From Pseudomonas putida (lineage in GTDB: Bacteria; Pseudomonadota; Gammaproteobacteria; Pseudomonadales; Pseudomonadaceae): DNA of 64,000 bases. Below, in pieces: positions 30,748 through 41,204 of this stretch. The position numbers were made by a program, and so were the translations under genes. The DNA is taken from positions 868,001 to 932,000 of the forward strand of contig CP163498.1 of the NCBI GenBank assembly GCA_041071465.1. Direction: 5' to 3'. The notes below the pieces were generated by a model. That model worked only from the letters and a program-made list of their open reading frames with translations. It had not been told where the DNA came from and did no database searches. Position 1 is the stretch's first letter; every line of letters starts with the position of its first letter.

Positions 30748-32072
30748 ACCAAGCGCCACTTACCGTCCTGATCGTCGAAGACGACCCGCATGTGCTGCTC
30801 GGCTGCCAACAGGCACTGGCCCTCGAGGACATCGCCTGCGAAGGCGTGGGCAGCGCCGAACAGGCACTGGAGCGCATCGGCGACGATTTCGCCGGCATTG
30901 TCGTCAGCGATATCCGCCTGCCGGGCATCGATGGCCTGGAGTTGCTCAATCGCCTCAAGGCCCGTGACCGCAGCCTGCCGGTGGTGCTGATTACCGGCCA
31001 TGGCGATATCGACATGGCCGTCGGCGCCATGCGCAACGGTGCCTACGACTTCATGGAAAAACCGTTCTCCCCCGAGCGGCTGGTCGACGTGGTGCGCCGC
31101 GCATTGGAGCAACGTGGGCTGTCGCGCGAAGTAGTGGCCCTGCGCCGCCAACTGGCCGAACAGAGCAGCCTGGAGGGGCGCATCATTGGCCGCTCGCCGG
31201 CCATGGAGCACTTGCGCGAATTGATCGCCAACGTTGCCGATACTTCAGCCAACGTACTGATCGAAGGTGAAACCGGCACCGGCAAAGAGCTGGTCGCGCG
31301 TTGCCTGCACGACTTCAGCCGCCGCCAGGGTCAGCCGTTCGTGGCGCTGAACTGTGGCGGCCTGCCGGAAAACCTGTTCGAAAGCGAGATTTTCGGCCAC
31401 GAGGCCAACGCCTTCACCGGTGCCGGCAAACGCCGCATCGGCAAGATCGAACATGCCAATGGCGGTACGCTGTTCCTCGATGAAGTGGAAAGCATGCCGA
31501 TCAACCTGCAGATCAAGCTGCTGCGCGTGCTGCAGGAGCGCACCCTGGAGCGACTGGGCTCGAACCAGAGCATCCCGGTGGACTGCCGGGTGATCGCGGC
31601 GACCAAAGCCGACCTCGATACCCTGGGCCAGAGTGGCCAGTTCCGCAGCGACCTGTACTACCGGCTGAACGTGGTAACCCTCGAACTGCCTCCGCTGCGT
31701 GAACGCCGTGAGGACATCCTGCAATTGTTCGAACACTTCCTGCAGCAGTCGGCCCTGCGCTTCGACCGGGAAACACCGACACTGGACAGCCAGACACTAT
31801 CGCGTCTGATGGCCCATGACTGGCCGGGCAACGTGCGCGAGTTGCGCAACGTGGCCGAACGCTACGCCCTCGGCCTGCCAGCGTTCAAGAAAGGCCCCAG
31901 TGGTGGTGCCAGCCAAGGCCTGGGCTTTGCCGAGGCGGTGGAAGCATTCGAACGCAACCTGCTCAGCGATGCGCTGCAACGCACCGGCGGCAACCTGAGC
32001 CAGGCCAGCCAAGAGCTGGGCATGGCCAAGACCACGCTATTCGACAAAGTGAAAAAATACGGCCTCGGCTGA
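30744..32072 (+). CDS. aauR: Sigma-54-dependent response regulator AauR
   Basis: Enhancer-binding regulator of 442 residues, DctD type. The receiver domain (1-125) has EDDP and the acceptor Asp in VVSDIRLPG near residue 55. The AAA+ domain has Walker A GETGTGKE near residue 175, and Walker B GGTLFLDEVESMP. The sigma-54 contact loop reads NAFTGA rather than the usual GAFTGA. The Fis-type HTH is at the C-terminus (GGNLSQASQELGMAKTTLFDK). It should activate the aat operon from the TTCGG-N4-CCGAA box. Confidence 0.93.
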   Translation: MNQAPLTVLIVEDDPHVLLGCQQALALEDIACEGVGSAEQALERIGDDFAGIVVSDIRLPGIDGLELLNRLKARDRSLPVVLITGHGDIDMAVGAMRNGAYDFMEKPFSPERLVDVVRRALEQRGLSREVVALRRQLAEQSSLEGRIIGRSPAMEHLRELIANVADTSANVLIEGETGTGKELVARCLHDFSRRQGQPFVALNCGGLPENLFESEIFGHEANAFTGAGKRRIGKIEHANGGTLFLDEVESMPINLQIKLLRVLQERTLERLGSNQSIPVDCRVIAATKADLDTLGQSGQFRSDLYYRLNVVTLELPPLRERREDILQLFEHFLQQSALRFDRETPTLDSQTLSRLMAHDWPGNVRELRNVAERYALGLPAFKKGPSGGASQGLGFAEAVEAFERNLLSDALQRTGGNLSQASQELGMAKTTLFDKVKKYGLG

Positions 32073-32097
32073 GTTCAACCCAAACTGGAAAGACAAC

Positions 32098-32433
32098 GTG
32101 GACCTGGTATTCAAAGCTGCCCTGGGCGCTGGTGTGGTGCTACTGCTGGCGGTGCTGTCGAAAACGCGCAACTACTACATCGCCGGGCTGGTGCCGCTGT
32201 TCCCCACCTTCGCCCTGATCGCCCATTACATCGTCGGCAAGGGGCGCAGCATTGCCGACCTGAAGACCACCATTGCCTTTGGCATGTGGTCGATCATTCC
32301 GTACTTCGTGTACCTGGCGACCCTGTATGTGCTGGTCGATCGCCTACGCCTGGAAGCATCGCTGGCGTTGGCCACGGTGGCCTGGCTGATGGCCGCTACC
32401 GTGCTGGTGACCGTGTGGGTGCGGCTGCACTGA
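32098..32433 (+). CDS. glpM: GlpM-family membrane protein
   Basis: This 111-residue, four-helix membrane protein opens MDLVFKAALGAGVVLLLAVL and continues RNYYIAGLVPLFPTFALIAHY. It matches GlpM, first described near P. aeruginosa glycerol genes and linked to alginate production. The GTG start follows GGAAAGACAAC. The role is not established. It lies 25 bases after aauR but is not obviously related to it. Confidence 0.85.
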   Translation: MDLVFKAALGAGVVLLLAVLSKTRNYYIAGLVPLFPTFALIAHYIVGKGRSIADLKTTIAFGMWSIIPYFVYLATLYVLVDRLRLEASLALATVAWLMAATVLVTVWVRLH

Positions 32434-32453
32434 GCCTGCAACCTGCCTTTGGT

Positions 32454-33449
32454 TCACAACCCGGCGATGTGCGTGACATCCTGCCGGTGCGCCTGCAGGT
32501 AGGGCAACACCGCCCCCAGCAGCGGCGCCTTGAAGGGTTCCTGGAAGCGGTGCGCCAAGCCCGGTATCAGGCGCAACTGGCTGCCCTGGATATGCGCCGC
32601 CAGGTGTACGCCGTGCATCACCGGCAATAACGGGTCGGCTGTGCCGTGTACCACCAGGGTCGGCACCCGCAGCTGGTTGAGCAACTCGACGCGACTCGGC
32701 TCGGCCAGAATCGCCATGATCTGGCGCTTGGCCCCGTCAGGATTGAACGCCCGGTCGTAAGCCACGGCAGCCTGGTGCAGCAACACCGCGCGGTCATCCC
32801 GTACCTCGGGGCTGCCCAGGGCCGCCAGCAGGTCGGCCTGCTGCTCGATGGCCACCTCGCGGTTCGGCGCGCTGCGCCGGGCCAGCAGTTGCACCAGCGC
32901 CGGATCCGGTGCCGGCAGCCCCGCCGCCCCTGAACTGGACATGACCAACGTCAGGCTGCGCACACGCTCGGGCGCCATCGCCGCCAGGTGCTGGGCAATC
33001 ATGCCGCCCATGCTCACGCCCAGTACATGAAACTGGTGCACACCCAAGGCGTCCATCAGGCGCAGGCCGTCATCTGCCATATCCGTCAGCGTGTAGGGCG
33101 CCGCCACCGGCAAGCCCAGCTTGTAGCGCAACAACTCGACCGTCAGGTTGGCCGAAGGTGGCATCTGGTTCCAGCGTGACAGGCCGACATCGCGATTGTC
33201 ATAGCGAATCACCCGAAAGCCCTGGCGGCACAATGCCTCGACCACATCGTCCGGCCAATGAATCAACTGCCCGCCCAGGCCCATGACCAGCAGCAAGGCC
33301 GGATCACGCGGTGAACCGACGCTCTGGTACACCAGGCTGACCGCGCCCAGTTCGGCACGCTGCACCGCTACATGTGCATCACAACGCTGTTCGGCGAAAC
33401 TCGCAGGTACGCTGAACAGGAAGAAAAGAAAAAGCCAAAAAGCCCGCAT
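32454..33449 (-). CDS. Secreted or periplasmic alpha/beta hydrolase
   Basis: Alpha/beta-hydrolase-fold protein of 331 residues. The signal peptide is at residues 1-19 ([16 protein letters not shown]). The oxyanion region is [10 protein letters not shown], the nucleophile elbow GVSMGG contains the catalytic Ser, the acid is in [10 protein letters not shown] and the His is in GLAHRF. The start 33449 gives the signal peptide; a longer frame to 33539 is unlikely. It is divergent from metR. The substrate is unknown; esterase or lipase-like. Confidence 0.85.
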   Translation of the reverse strand: MRAFWLFLFFLFSVPASFAEQRCDAHVAVQRAELGAVSLVYQSVGSPRDPALLLVMGLGGQLIHWPDDVVEALCRQGFRVIRYDNRDVGLSRWNQMPPSANLTVELLRYKLGLPVAAPYTLTDMADDGLRLMDALGVHQFHVLGVSMGGMIAQHLAAMAPERVRSLTLVMSSSGAAGLPAPDPALVQLLARRSAPNREVAIEQQADLLAALGSPEVRDDRAVLLHQAAVAYDRAFNPDGAKRQIMAILAEPSRVELLNQLRVPTLVVHGTADPLLPVMHGVHLAAHIQGSQLRLIPGLAHRFQEPFKAPLLGAVLPYLQAHRQDVTHIAGL

Positions 33450-33645
33450 GAAAGAAACACCAGAATGCAGATCCCCAGTAAAGCGCGAGTCTGATGAATT
33501 CTGTTCGGGCGCGCTGCCACAGTTCGGTGACAGTTTCATGACGCCCGCCAGACGGTGCGGCCGATCGCCCAGTCGACAGGCGCAGCAACATGAGAGAAAC
33601 TCAACTCATTCCCTGTTTCCTCAAATCCACACCCCGGAGTCAGCT

Positions 33646-34563
33646 GTGCTGGAGATCCGTCACCTGAAAACCCTTCATGCCCTGCGCGAAGCCGACAGCC
33701 TGGTGGAGGCCGCCGAGCGCCTGCACCTGACCCAGTCGGCACTGTCGCACCAGTTCAAGGAGCTGGAAGAGCGCCTGGGCCTGCCCATTTTCGTACGCAA
33801 GACCAAGCCGATTCGCTTCACCAGCGCCGGGCTGCGCCTGCTGCAACTGGCCGATGCCACCCTGCCGCTGCTGCGCGGCGCCGAGCGTGACATCGCGCGG
33901 CTGGCCGGTGGCACTGCCGGGCGCCTGCACATGGCCATCGAATGCCACAGCTGCTTCCAGTGGCTGATGCCGACCATCGACCAGTTCCGCGATGCTTGGC
34001 CGGAAGTGGAGCTGGACCTGGCCTCCGGTTTCGCCTTTGCCCCGTTGCCGGCCCTGGCGCGCGGCGATCTTGACCTGGTGGTGACCTCCGACCCGGTGGA
34101 CCTGGCAGGCATCACTTATGTGCCGCTGTTCACCTACGAGGCGATGCTGGCGGTGGCCAACCAGCACCCGCTGGCGAGCAAGCCATACATGGTGCCGCAA
34201 GATCTGCTCGACCAGACGTTGATCACCTACCCGGTGGAACGCGACCGCCTGGACATCTTCACCCGCTTCCTGGAACCGGCCGATATCGAGCCAGCCGCCG
34301 TGCGTACCTCGGAGCTGACGGTAATGATGATGCAGCTGGTGGCCAGCGGCCGTGGGGTGTGCGGCATGCCGCATTGGGCGCTGCACGAGTACAGTTCGCG
34401 CGGCTATGTGAAGGGCAAGCGCCTGGGCGAAAAAGGCCTGTTTGCCACGCTTTATGCCGCCGTGCGCACCGACATGCTCGATGCGCCGTACATGCGCGAC
34501 TTCTTGCTGACGGCCAAGGACACCTCGTTCGCCACCCTCGATGGCGTCAGCGCGGTGCGTTGA
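33646..34563 (+). CDS. metR: LysR-family regulator MetR
   Basis: Transcriptional activator of methionine synthesis genes that senses homocysteine, 305 residues. The N-terminal winged HTH is LVEAAERLHLTQSALSHQFK followed by LEERLGLPIF. The effector domain contains GRLHMAIECHSCFQWLMPT and LASGRGVCGMPHW-type stretches typical of MetR. The GTG start is supported by CGGAG 7 bases upstream and begins VLEIRHLKTLHAL. Its 3' end overlaps the convergent Nudix gene by about 17 bases. Confidence 0.92.
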   Translation: MLEIRHLKTLHALREADSLVEAAERLHLTQSALSHQFKELEERLGLPIFVRKTKPIRFTSAGLRLLQLADATLPLLRGAERDIARLAGGTAGRLHMAIECHSCFQWLMPTIDQFRDAWPEVELDLASGFAFAPLPALARGDLDLVVTSDPVDLAGITYVPLFTYEAMLAVANQHPLASKPYMVPQDLLDQTLITYPVERDRLDIFTRFLEPADIEPAAVRTSELTVMMMQLVASGRGVCGMPHWALHEYSSRGYVKGKRLGEKGLFATLYAAVRTDMLDAPYMRDFLLTAKDTSFATLDGVSAVR

Positions 34564-34960
34564 GTACCTGACGGTACAGCGGCAGGATCAGGTCGCGGGT
34601 CAGGGGCGCCAGTGGCATGACGGGCGCCTGATCGGCGGCCAGCCACACCACCTCCTCGATTTCTGCAGCCGGAACCACGGCTGCGGCGCTGTCGACACGG
34701 AACAGTTCGGCCTGCACTTCAAAACCTGGCTCGTTGGCGGCTGGCGCGCTGAACTGGCCCAGGTGCACGACCTGGGCCGGGTCGATGTGCAGGCCCAGTT
34801 CCTCGTGCAACTCGCGCACCAGAGCCTGCACCGGCGTTTCACCGGCATCGATCTTGCCACCGGGCTGCATGAAGGCCTCGGTGCCACGCTTGCGTACCAG
34901 CAGGGTACGGCCCAGAGGGTCGATCAGCAGGGCGGCGGCGATGCGGATGGTGTTGGGCAT
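34547..34960 (-). CDS. Nudix hydrolase
   Basis: Cytoplasmic Nudix phosphohydrolase of 137 residues. The Nudix box is GKIDAGETPVQALVRELHEE followed by LGL, with catalytic glutamates in REL-x-EE. The start at 34960 (MPNTIRIAAALLID) fits; an upstream Met at 35020 is unsupported. The 3' end overlaps metR. The substrate cannot be assigned. Confidence 0.9.
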   Translation of the reverse strand: MPNTIRIAAALLIDPLGRTLLVRKRGTEAFMQPGGKIDAGETPVQALVRELHEELGLHIDPAQVVHLGQFSAPAANEPGFEVQAELFRVDSAAAVVPAAEIEEVVWLAADQAPVMPLAPLTRDLILPLYRQVLNAPR

Positions 34961-35123
34961 GGGGTGGGCTCGCTGGAAACTATGGCCGGGGAGGATCCCA
35001 TGGGGCCCTTGGCCTGACAAGGCCAGTCATTCCTGTACCGGCCGCTTCGCAACACAGGTTCTTGCTGGCCTGGCAGACGAACGGCCCCTTGCCAACCCGC
35101 CACACACCCGCCATAACCAACAG

Positions 35124-38100
35124 ATGAACCTGCCCGCCAAATACCACCCGGTGCTCGAGCTGTTCCACCCTGCCGTATGCACCTGGTTTCGTCGCCATTT
35201 CGCCACGGTCACCGATGCCCAGGCACAGGCTTGGCCGCTGATTCATGCGGGCCAATCGACGCTGCTGGCTGCACCGACCGGCTCGGGCAAGACGCTAAGT
35301 GCCTTCCTGGCCGTGCTGGACGAACTGTTCCGCCAAGGCCTGGAGCACCAGGGCGAACTGCCAGCACAGACCCAAGTCGTCTACGTATCACCGCTCAAAG
35401 CCCTGTCCAATGACATTCGCCTGAACCTGCAGGCCCCGCTCGAAGGCATCAGCCAGGCCCTCGCGGAGCAAGGCCTGAACGCGCCACGCATCACTACGGC
35501 GGTGCGCACCGGCGACACGCCGCAGAAGGAACGCGCCGCCATGCGCAAGCTGGCCCCGCACATCCTGGTGACCACTCCCGAATCGCTTTACGTGTTGATG
35601 GGCTCGGCGTCTGGCCGCGAAGGCCTGGCCAACGTGCACACGGTAATCGTCGACGAAATCCACGCCCTGGCTGGCAACAAACGCGGCGCCCACCTGGCAC
35701 TTACCCTGGAGCGCCTGCAGGCCTTGTGCCGCCAGCCACTGCGGCGTATCGGCCTGTCCGCCACGCAACGCCCGGTAGAACGGGTGGCGCAGTTTCTGGT
35801 CGGTAGCGGGCGCCCCTGCGCCATTGTCGATGTCGGCCATGCGCGCAAGCGCGACCTGGCCATCGAAGTGCCGCCGGTACCGCTGGGTGCGGTGATGGCC
35901 ACCGATGTCTGGGGCCTGGTCTACGACCGCCTGGCCACCCTTGCCCGTGAACATCGCACCACACTGGTATTCGTCAATACCCGGCGCCTGGCAGAGCGCA
36001 TCACCCGCCACCTCAGCGACCGGTTGGGCAAAGAAGCGGTTGCCGCGCACCATGGCAGCTTGTCCAAAGAACTGCGCCTGGATGCGGAGCAGCGGCTCAA
36101 GCGCGGCCAGCTTCAGGTGCTGGTCGCGACCGCATCGCTGGAGCTGGGCATTGATATCGGCGATGTCGACCTGGTCTGCCAGATCGCCTCGCCGGGCTCG
36201 ATTGCCGCCCTCCTGCAACGGGTTGGCCGCGCCGGCCACCAAGTCGATGGTGTGCCCAAGGGGCGCTTGTTCCCCACCTCTCGCGATGACTTGATCGAAT
36301 GCGTCGCCCTGCTCGACAGCGTGCGCCAGGGCGAGCTGGACGAACTGCACATCCCCCGTGCACCGCTGGATGTGCTGGCCCAGCAGATCGTCGCCGAAGC
36401 CAGCAACCAGGCCTGGCACGAACAGGCACTGCTGGATTGCCTGCGTCAGGCCACGCCTTATGCCGAGCTTGACCAGGACCACTATCAAGCCCTGCTACGC
36501 ATGCTCGCCGAAGGCTACAACGGCCGCCTGGGAGTACGCAGCGCCTACCTGCACCGCGATGCGGTCAGCGGTACCTTGCGTGGCCGGCGTGGCAGCCAGC
36601 TGACGGCGCTGACCAGCGGCGGCACTATCCCCGACAACGCCGACTACACCGTGTTGCTGGAACCGCAGGCACTGAACATCGGCAGCGTCAATGAAGACTT
36701 TGCCGTGGAGAGCATTGCCGGCGATATCTTTCAGCTGGGCAATGCCTCCTACCGCATTCTGCGCGTCGAACCGGGTCGGGTAAGAGTGGAGGATGCCCAT
36801 GGCCTGCCACCTACCATTCCGTTCTGGCTGGGCGAAGCGCCGGGGCGCAGTGACGAGCTGTCTGCCGCCGTGGCCCGCCTGCAGGCGCGGATCGACCAGC
36901 GACTGGCACAGGCTGGCAGCGACATGGCCGAGGTACTGACATGGTTGCAGGCTACCTTCGAACTGGGCGAGGACAGCGCCGGGCAGTTGCTCGACTACCT
37001 GGCCCGCACCCGCGAAGTGCTTGGCGCCCTGCCCTCGCAGGACACCCTGGTAATGGAGCGTTTTTTCGATGAGTCCGGCGGGACCCAACTGATCATCCAT
37101 TCACCATACGGCAGCCGCATCAACCGCGCCTGGGGCCTGGCCCTGCGCAAGCGCTTTTGCCGCACCTTCAACTTCGAGCTGCAGGCAGCCGCCAGCGAAG
37201 ACGCCATCGTGCTGTCGCTGTCCACCAGCCACAGCTTCGAACTGGACGAAGTGTGGCGCTACCTCAATAGCCGCAGCGCCGAGCCTATCCTCATCCAGGC
37301 CCTGCTGGACGCGCCGCTGTTTGGCGTGCGCTGGCGCTGGAACGCGGGTGTCGCCATGGCCCTGCCACGCTTCGTGGGCGGGCGCAAAGTGGCACCACAG
37401 ATCCAGCGAATGAAGAGTGAAGACCTGGTTGCCGCGGTGTTCCCCGACCAGATCGCCTGCCTGGAAAACATCCCCGGCGAGCGGCAGATTCCCGACCACC
37501 CGCTGGTCGAGCAAACCCTCGACGACTGCCTGCACGAGGCGATGGACAGCGAAGGCTGGCTAGCCTTGTTACGGCGCATGGAAAGCGGCGAAGTGCGCTT
37601 GCTGTGCTGCGACCTGCCCGCCCCTTCGCCCCTCGCTTCAGCCATTCTCAACGCGCGGCCGTATGCTTTTCTGGACGATGCCCCCCTGGAAGAACGCCGC
37701 ACCCAGGCGGTGCTCAACCGGCGCTGGAACGATGTACACAGTGGCGATGACCTGGGCGCGCTGGACGCGGATGCCATTGCTGCCGTAGCGGCCGAGGCCT
37801 GGCCACAGCCGGGCAATAGCGATGAAATGCACGAAGCGTTGATGAGCCTGGGCGCCATCAGCCAAGCCGAGGTCGCGGCCAACCCCAGCTGGGACCTACT
37901 GCTAAGGCAACTGGCCAAGGCCGGGCGCGCCTTGCGCCTAGCCGATGACAACCTCTGGCTGGCCCGCGAGCGGCTGAACCTGCTGCTGGCACTGTACCCG
38001 GCAGCACACCTGGAGCCAGCGCTCGAACTGCTCGCTGGCTTTGATCAGCCCATCGACCCGGACAGTGCACTGAGCGAGCTGCTGCGCGCCCGCCTGAGCG

Positions 38101-39413
38101 GCCATGGCCCGCAGACCCAGGCACAGATCGCTGCGCCATTGGGCAAATCGGCAATCGATATCGAGCACGCGTTGGCCCGCCTGGAAGCTGAAGGCTACGT
38201 GCTGCGCGGGTATTTCACCCCCGGCGCAACTGACCTGCAATGGTGCGAGCGCCATTTGCTGGCGCGCATCCACCGCTACACGGTCAAACGCCTGCGTCGC
38301 GAGATCGAACCGGTCAGCCTGCAGGACTTCATGCGTTTTCTGTTCGACTGGCAGCACCTGGCGCCTGACGAGCGCCTGCGTGGCCCGCAGGCGGTGGCCC
38401 AAGTGCTGGGCCAGTTGCAGGGGTTCCCCTGCGCCGCCGGCGCCTGGGAGGCGGAGCTGCTGCCAGCGCGCATCGACGGCTACAGCCCGCATTGGCTCGA
38501 CGATGCCTGCCGCAGCGGGCAGTTTGCCTGGAGCAGGTTGGCGGCAACGGTAGCAAGCAGCACGCTGGCCAGTACGCCATTGGTACTGCTGCCGCGCGAC
38601 CAACTGAATACCTGGCGCAGTCTGGCGCCCGTGCCTGCAGTCGATACCCTCGGCCTGCGCGCGCAACGTGTACACGAAACACTGAAAAGCCAGGGTGCGC
38701 TGTTCTTCGATGAACTGGCGCAGGAGGCACGCCTGCTGCCCAGCGAGCTGGAAACTGCGCTGCAAGAGTTGGTGGGGTCAGGCCTGGTCGGCGCGGACAG
38801 TTTCACCGGCCTGCGCAGCCTGATCACGCCTGCGGCCAAGCGCAGGTCACGCAACGGCCGCCGTGGACATCCGCCGCTTTCCAGCAGCATGGCGCATGCC
38901 GGGCGTTGGGCACTGCTGCGCCGCAGCGATACACCACCGGATCACGAACAGCGCCTGGAGCACATTGCCCGCACCCTGCTGCACCGCTATGGCGTTATCT
39001 GCTGGCGGCTGCTGGAGCGCGAGAGTGATGTACTGCCGCCGTGGCGTGAGCTGCTGCGCTGCTATCACCGGCTGGAGGCGCGGGGCGAGGTCCGTGGCGG
39101 GCGCTTCATTGCCGGGCTGGCTGGTGAACAGTTCGCCCTGCCGGAGGCGGTGGGGTTGCTGCGGCAGGTCAGGCGACGTGAACCAGACGCAGCGCTGCAG
39201 GTAATCAGTGCCGGCGACCCGCTGAACCTTGTCGGCTCGCTGCTGCCCGGAGCGAAAGTGCCAGCGGTGAGTGGTAACCGCCTGCTGTATCGCGACGGGG
39301 TACCGGTGGCGGTTCAGGTAGCCGGGCGTTGTTCATTTCTGGTCGACGCACCCGCACAAGAGCAGGACAACTGGCGGCAGATACTGCTGCGCGAAACACG
39401 CCCAAAGAGGTAA
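35124..39413 (+). CDS. lhr: Lhr-family ATP-dependent helicase
   Basis: Very large superfamily-2 helicase of 1429 residues. Walker A is AAPTGSGKTLSAFL, motif II is VDEIHAL, motif III is GLSATQRPVERVA, motif VI is QRVGRAGH. The Lhr core with WH domain is followed by the extended C-terminal half typical of long bacterial Lhr (DUF4174/HTH-like region), for example GTIPDNADYTVLLEP, and the Lhr signature ISQAEVAAN-type repeats. It acts in DNA repair or fork processing. The start at 35124 (MNLPAKYHPVLELF) follows a 50-base spacer; the open frame extends far back through the Nudix gene and is not real. Confidence 0.95.
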   Translation: MNLPAKYHPVLELFHPAVCTWFRRHFATVTDAQAQAWPLIHAGQSTLLAAPTGSGKTLSAFLAVLDELFRQGLEHQGELPAQTQVVYVSPLKALSNDIRLNLQAPLEGISQALAEQGLNAPRITTAVRTGDTPQKERAAMRKLAPHILVTTPESLYVLMGSASGREGLANVHTVIVDEIHALAGNKRGAHLALTLERLQALCRQPLRRIGLSATQRPVERVAQFLVGSGRPCAIVDVGHARKRDLAIEVPPVPLGAVMATDVWGLVYDRLATLAREHRTTLVFVNTRRLAERITRHLSDRLGKEAVAAHHGSLSKELRLDAEQRLKRGQLQVLVATASLELGIDIGDVDLVCQIASPGSIAALLQRVGRAGHQVDGVPKGRLFPTSRDDLIECVALLDSVRQGELDELHIPRAPLDVLAQQIVAEASNQAWHEQALLDCLRQATPYAELDQDHYQALLRMLAEGYNGRLGVRSAYLHRDAVSGTLRGRRGSQLTALTSGGTIPDNADYTVLLEPQALNIGSVNEDFAVESIAGDIFQLGNASYRILRVEPGRVRVEDAHGLPPTIPFWLGEAPGRSDELSAAVARLQARIDQRLAQAGSDMAEVLTWLQATFELGEDSAGQLLDYLARTREVLGALPSQDTLVMERFFDESGGTQLIIHSPYGSRINRAWGLALRKRFCRTFNFELQAAASEDAIVLSLSTSHSFELDEVWRYLNSRSAEPILIQALLDAPLFGVRWRWNAGVAMALPRFVGGRKVAPQIQRMKSEDLVAAVFPDQIACLENIPGERQIPDHPLVEQTLDDCLHEAMDSEGWLALLRRMESGEVRLLCCDLPAPSPLASAILNARPYAFLDDAPLEERRTQAVLNRRWNDVHSGDDLGALDADAIAAVAAEAWPQPGNSDEMHEALMSLGAISQAEVAANPSWDLLLRQLAKAGRALRLADDNLWLARERLNLLLALYPAAHLEPALELLAGFDQPIDPDSALSELLRARLSGHGPQTQAQIAAPLGKSAIDIEHALARLEAEGYVLRGYFTPGATDLQWCERHLLARIHRYTVKRLRREIEPVSLQDFMRFLFDWQHLAPDERLRGPQAVAQVLGQLQGFPCAAGAWEAELLPARIDGYSPHWLDDACRSGQFAWSRLAATVASSTLASTPLVLLPRDQLNTWRSLAPVPAVDTLGLRAQRVHETLKSQGALFFDELAQEARLLPSELETALQELVGSGLVGADSFTGLRSLITPAAKRRSRNGRRGHPPLSSSMAHAGRWALLRRSDTPPDHEQRLEHIARTLLHRYGVICWRLLERESDVLPPWRELLRCYHRLEARGEVRGGRFIAGLAGEQFALPEAVGLLRQVRRREPDAALQVISAGDPLNLVGSLLPGAKVPAVSGNRLLYRDGVPVAVQVAGRCSFLVDAPAQEQDNWRQILLRETRPKR

Positions 39414-39544
39414 GTGCCAGACCAGGGACCTTGCGCGAATGATTTTCGCTACCCCGATTTTAATTTGCAGCGCCTGACAACTTGGCTATGGTCGGGGTTT
39501 GCCCCCAGGCCCTGAGCCTGACCGCGCCATCGCAAGGACCCTGT

Positions 39545-41164
39545 ATGAGCCTGTCACTTCTCAGTCGCTATGCCTTCTTCGCCGCCTGTGTGTTGTTCAC
39601 CCTGGCGAGCCTGCCTTTCACCCACCATGAATGGTTGTGGCCGTTCACCCTGACCACCGGCATCCTCAGCTTGATCGGCGTGTTCGACCTGCTGCAGCAG
39701 CGCCATGCGGTACGTCGCAACTATCCGATCCTGGGCAACATCCGCTATCTGGTCGAGGCCATTCGCCCGGAAATCCGTCAGTACCTGTTGGAGTCCGACA
39801 GCGACGCCCTGCCGTTCTCGCGCGCCCAGCGTTCGCTGGTGTATGCCCGGGCTAAAAACGAAGCCTCGGACAAACCGTTCGGCACGCTGATCGACGTCTA
39901 TGAGTCCGGCTTCGAGTTCATCGGCCACTCCATGCGCCCGGCGCCGTTGGCCGACCCGGCCAGCTTCCGCGTCATCGTCGGCGGGCCACAGTGCAGCCAG
40001 CCGTATTCAGCGTCGATCTTCAATATTTCGGCCATGAGCTTCGGCTCGCTCAGCGCCAATGCCATCCGCGCGCTCAACCAAGGCGCCAAGCTGGGCAATT
40101 TCCACCATGACACCGGCGAGGGCAGCATCAGCCCCTACCACCGCGAGCACGGTGGCGACCTGGTGTGGGAGCTGGGCAGCGGCTACTTCGGCTGCCGCAC
40201 CCCGGACGGGCGCTTCGACCCCGAGCGCTTCGCAGCCCAGGCACGCACCCCACAGGTGCGCATGATCGAAATCAAGATGAGCCAGGGCGCCAAACCCGGC
40301 CACGGCGGCATCCTGCCCAAACACAAGGTCACCCAGGAAATTGCCGAAACCCGTGGCGTGCTGATGGGTGAGGACTGCATTTCGCCGTCACGCCACAGCG
40401 CGTTCTCCACCCCGATCGAGATGATGCAGTTCATCGCCCAACTGCGTGAACTGTCCGGCGGCAAGCCAGTGGGCTTCAAGTTCTGCCTGGGCCACCCGTG
40501 GGAGTTCATGGGCATTGCCAAGGCCATGCTGGAAACCGGCATTCTGCCCGACTTCATCGTCGTCGATGGCAAGGAAGGTGGCACCGGCGCGGCGCCCGTG
40601 GAGTTCACCGACCATATCGGCGTGCCGCTGCGTGAAGGCCTGCTGTTCGTGCACAACACCCTGGTCGGCCTGAACCTGCGTGACAAGATCAAACTGGGTG
40701 CCAGCGGCAAGATCGTCAGCGCCTTCGACATCGCCAGCGTGCTGGCCATTGGCGCCGACTGGGCCAACTCGGCACGTGGCTTCATGTTCGCCATTGGCTG
40801 CATTCAGTCGCAAAGCTGCCACACCAACAAATGCCCGACCGGCGTGGCCACGCAAGACCCGCTGCGCCAGCGCGCCCTGGTGGTGCCGGACAAGGCGCAG
40901 CGGGTGCTGAACTTCCACCACAATACCTTGCGTGCCTTGGCTGAAATGCTCGCGGCGGCAGGCCTGGAGCATCCGGCGCAATTGGAAGCCAAGCACCTGG
41001 TTCGGCGCATCTCGGCTACCGAAATCAAGCTGTTCTCGCAGATGCATGTGTTCTTGAAACCAGGTGAGTTGCTGACCGGCGAGGTGAATGGGCAGTTCTA
41101 TTCGCGGATGTGGCAACTGGCGCGGGCGGACAGCTTTGAGCCACACAGCGAAGTGGCGGCCTGA
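39545..41164 (+). CDS. FMN-binding glutamate-synthase-like protein with N-terminal membrane helices
   Basis: 539 residues. Two hydrophobic helices lie at residues 5-23 and 27-47, followed by the glutamate synthase central/FMN domain: GEGSISPYHREHGGDLVWE, GAKPGHGGILPKHK, DGKEGGTGAAPVEF. A [3Fe-4S] motif reads C-x5-C-x4-C in CIQSQSCHTNKCPTGVATQD. It lacks the N-terminal glutaminase and the FAD subunit of GltBD, so it is not the main GOGAT. The start at 39545 follows AAGGA. Paralogues of this type exist in many Pseudomonas; their reaction is unproven. Confidence 0.88.
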   Translation: MSLSLLSRYAFFAACVLFTLASLPFTHHEWLWPFTLTTGILSLIGVFDLLQQRHAVRRNYPILGNIRYLVEAIRPEIRQYLLESDSDALPFSRAQRSLVYARAKNEASDKPFGTLIDVYESGFEFIGHSMRPAPLADPASFRVIVGGPQCSQPYSASIFNISAMSFGSLSANAIRALNQGAKLGNFHHDTGEGSISPYHREHGGDLVWELGSGYFGCRTPDGRFDPERFAAQARTPQVRMIEIKMSQGAKPGHGGILPKHKVTQEIAETRGVLMGEDCISPSRHSAFSTPIEMMQFIAQLRELSGGKPVGFKFCLGHPWEFMGIAKAMLETGILPDFIVVDGKEGGTGAAPVEFTDHIGVPLREGLLFVHNTLVGLNLRDKIKLGASGKIVSAFDIASVLAIGADWANSARGFMFAIGCIQSQSCHTNKCPTGVATQDPLRQRALVVPDKAQRVLNFHHNTLRALAEMLAAAGLEHPAQLEAKHLVRRISATEIKLFSQMHVFLKPGELLTGEVNGQFYSRMWQLARADSFEPHSEVAA

Positions 41165-41172
41165 TAGGGCCA

Positions 41173-41192
41173 TGGGGCCGCTTTGCGGCCCC
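41173..41192. terminator. Hairpin between convergent genes
   Basis: TGGGGCCGC/GCGGCCCCA stem between the glutamate-synthase-like gene and the permease. Confidence 0.6.
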
Positions 41193-41204
41193 AGCTACTT
41201 CAAA

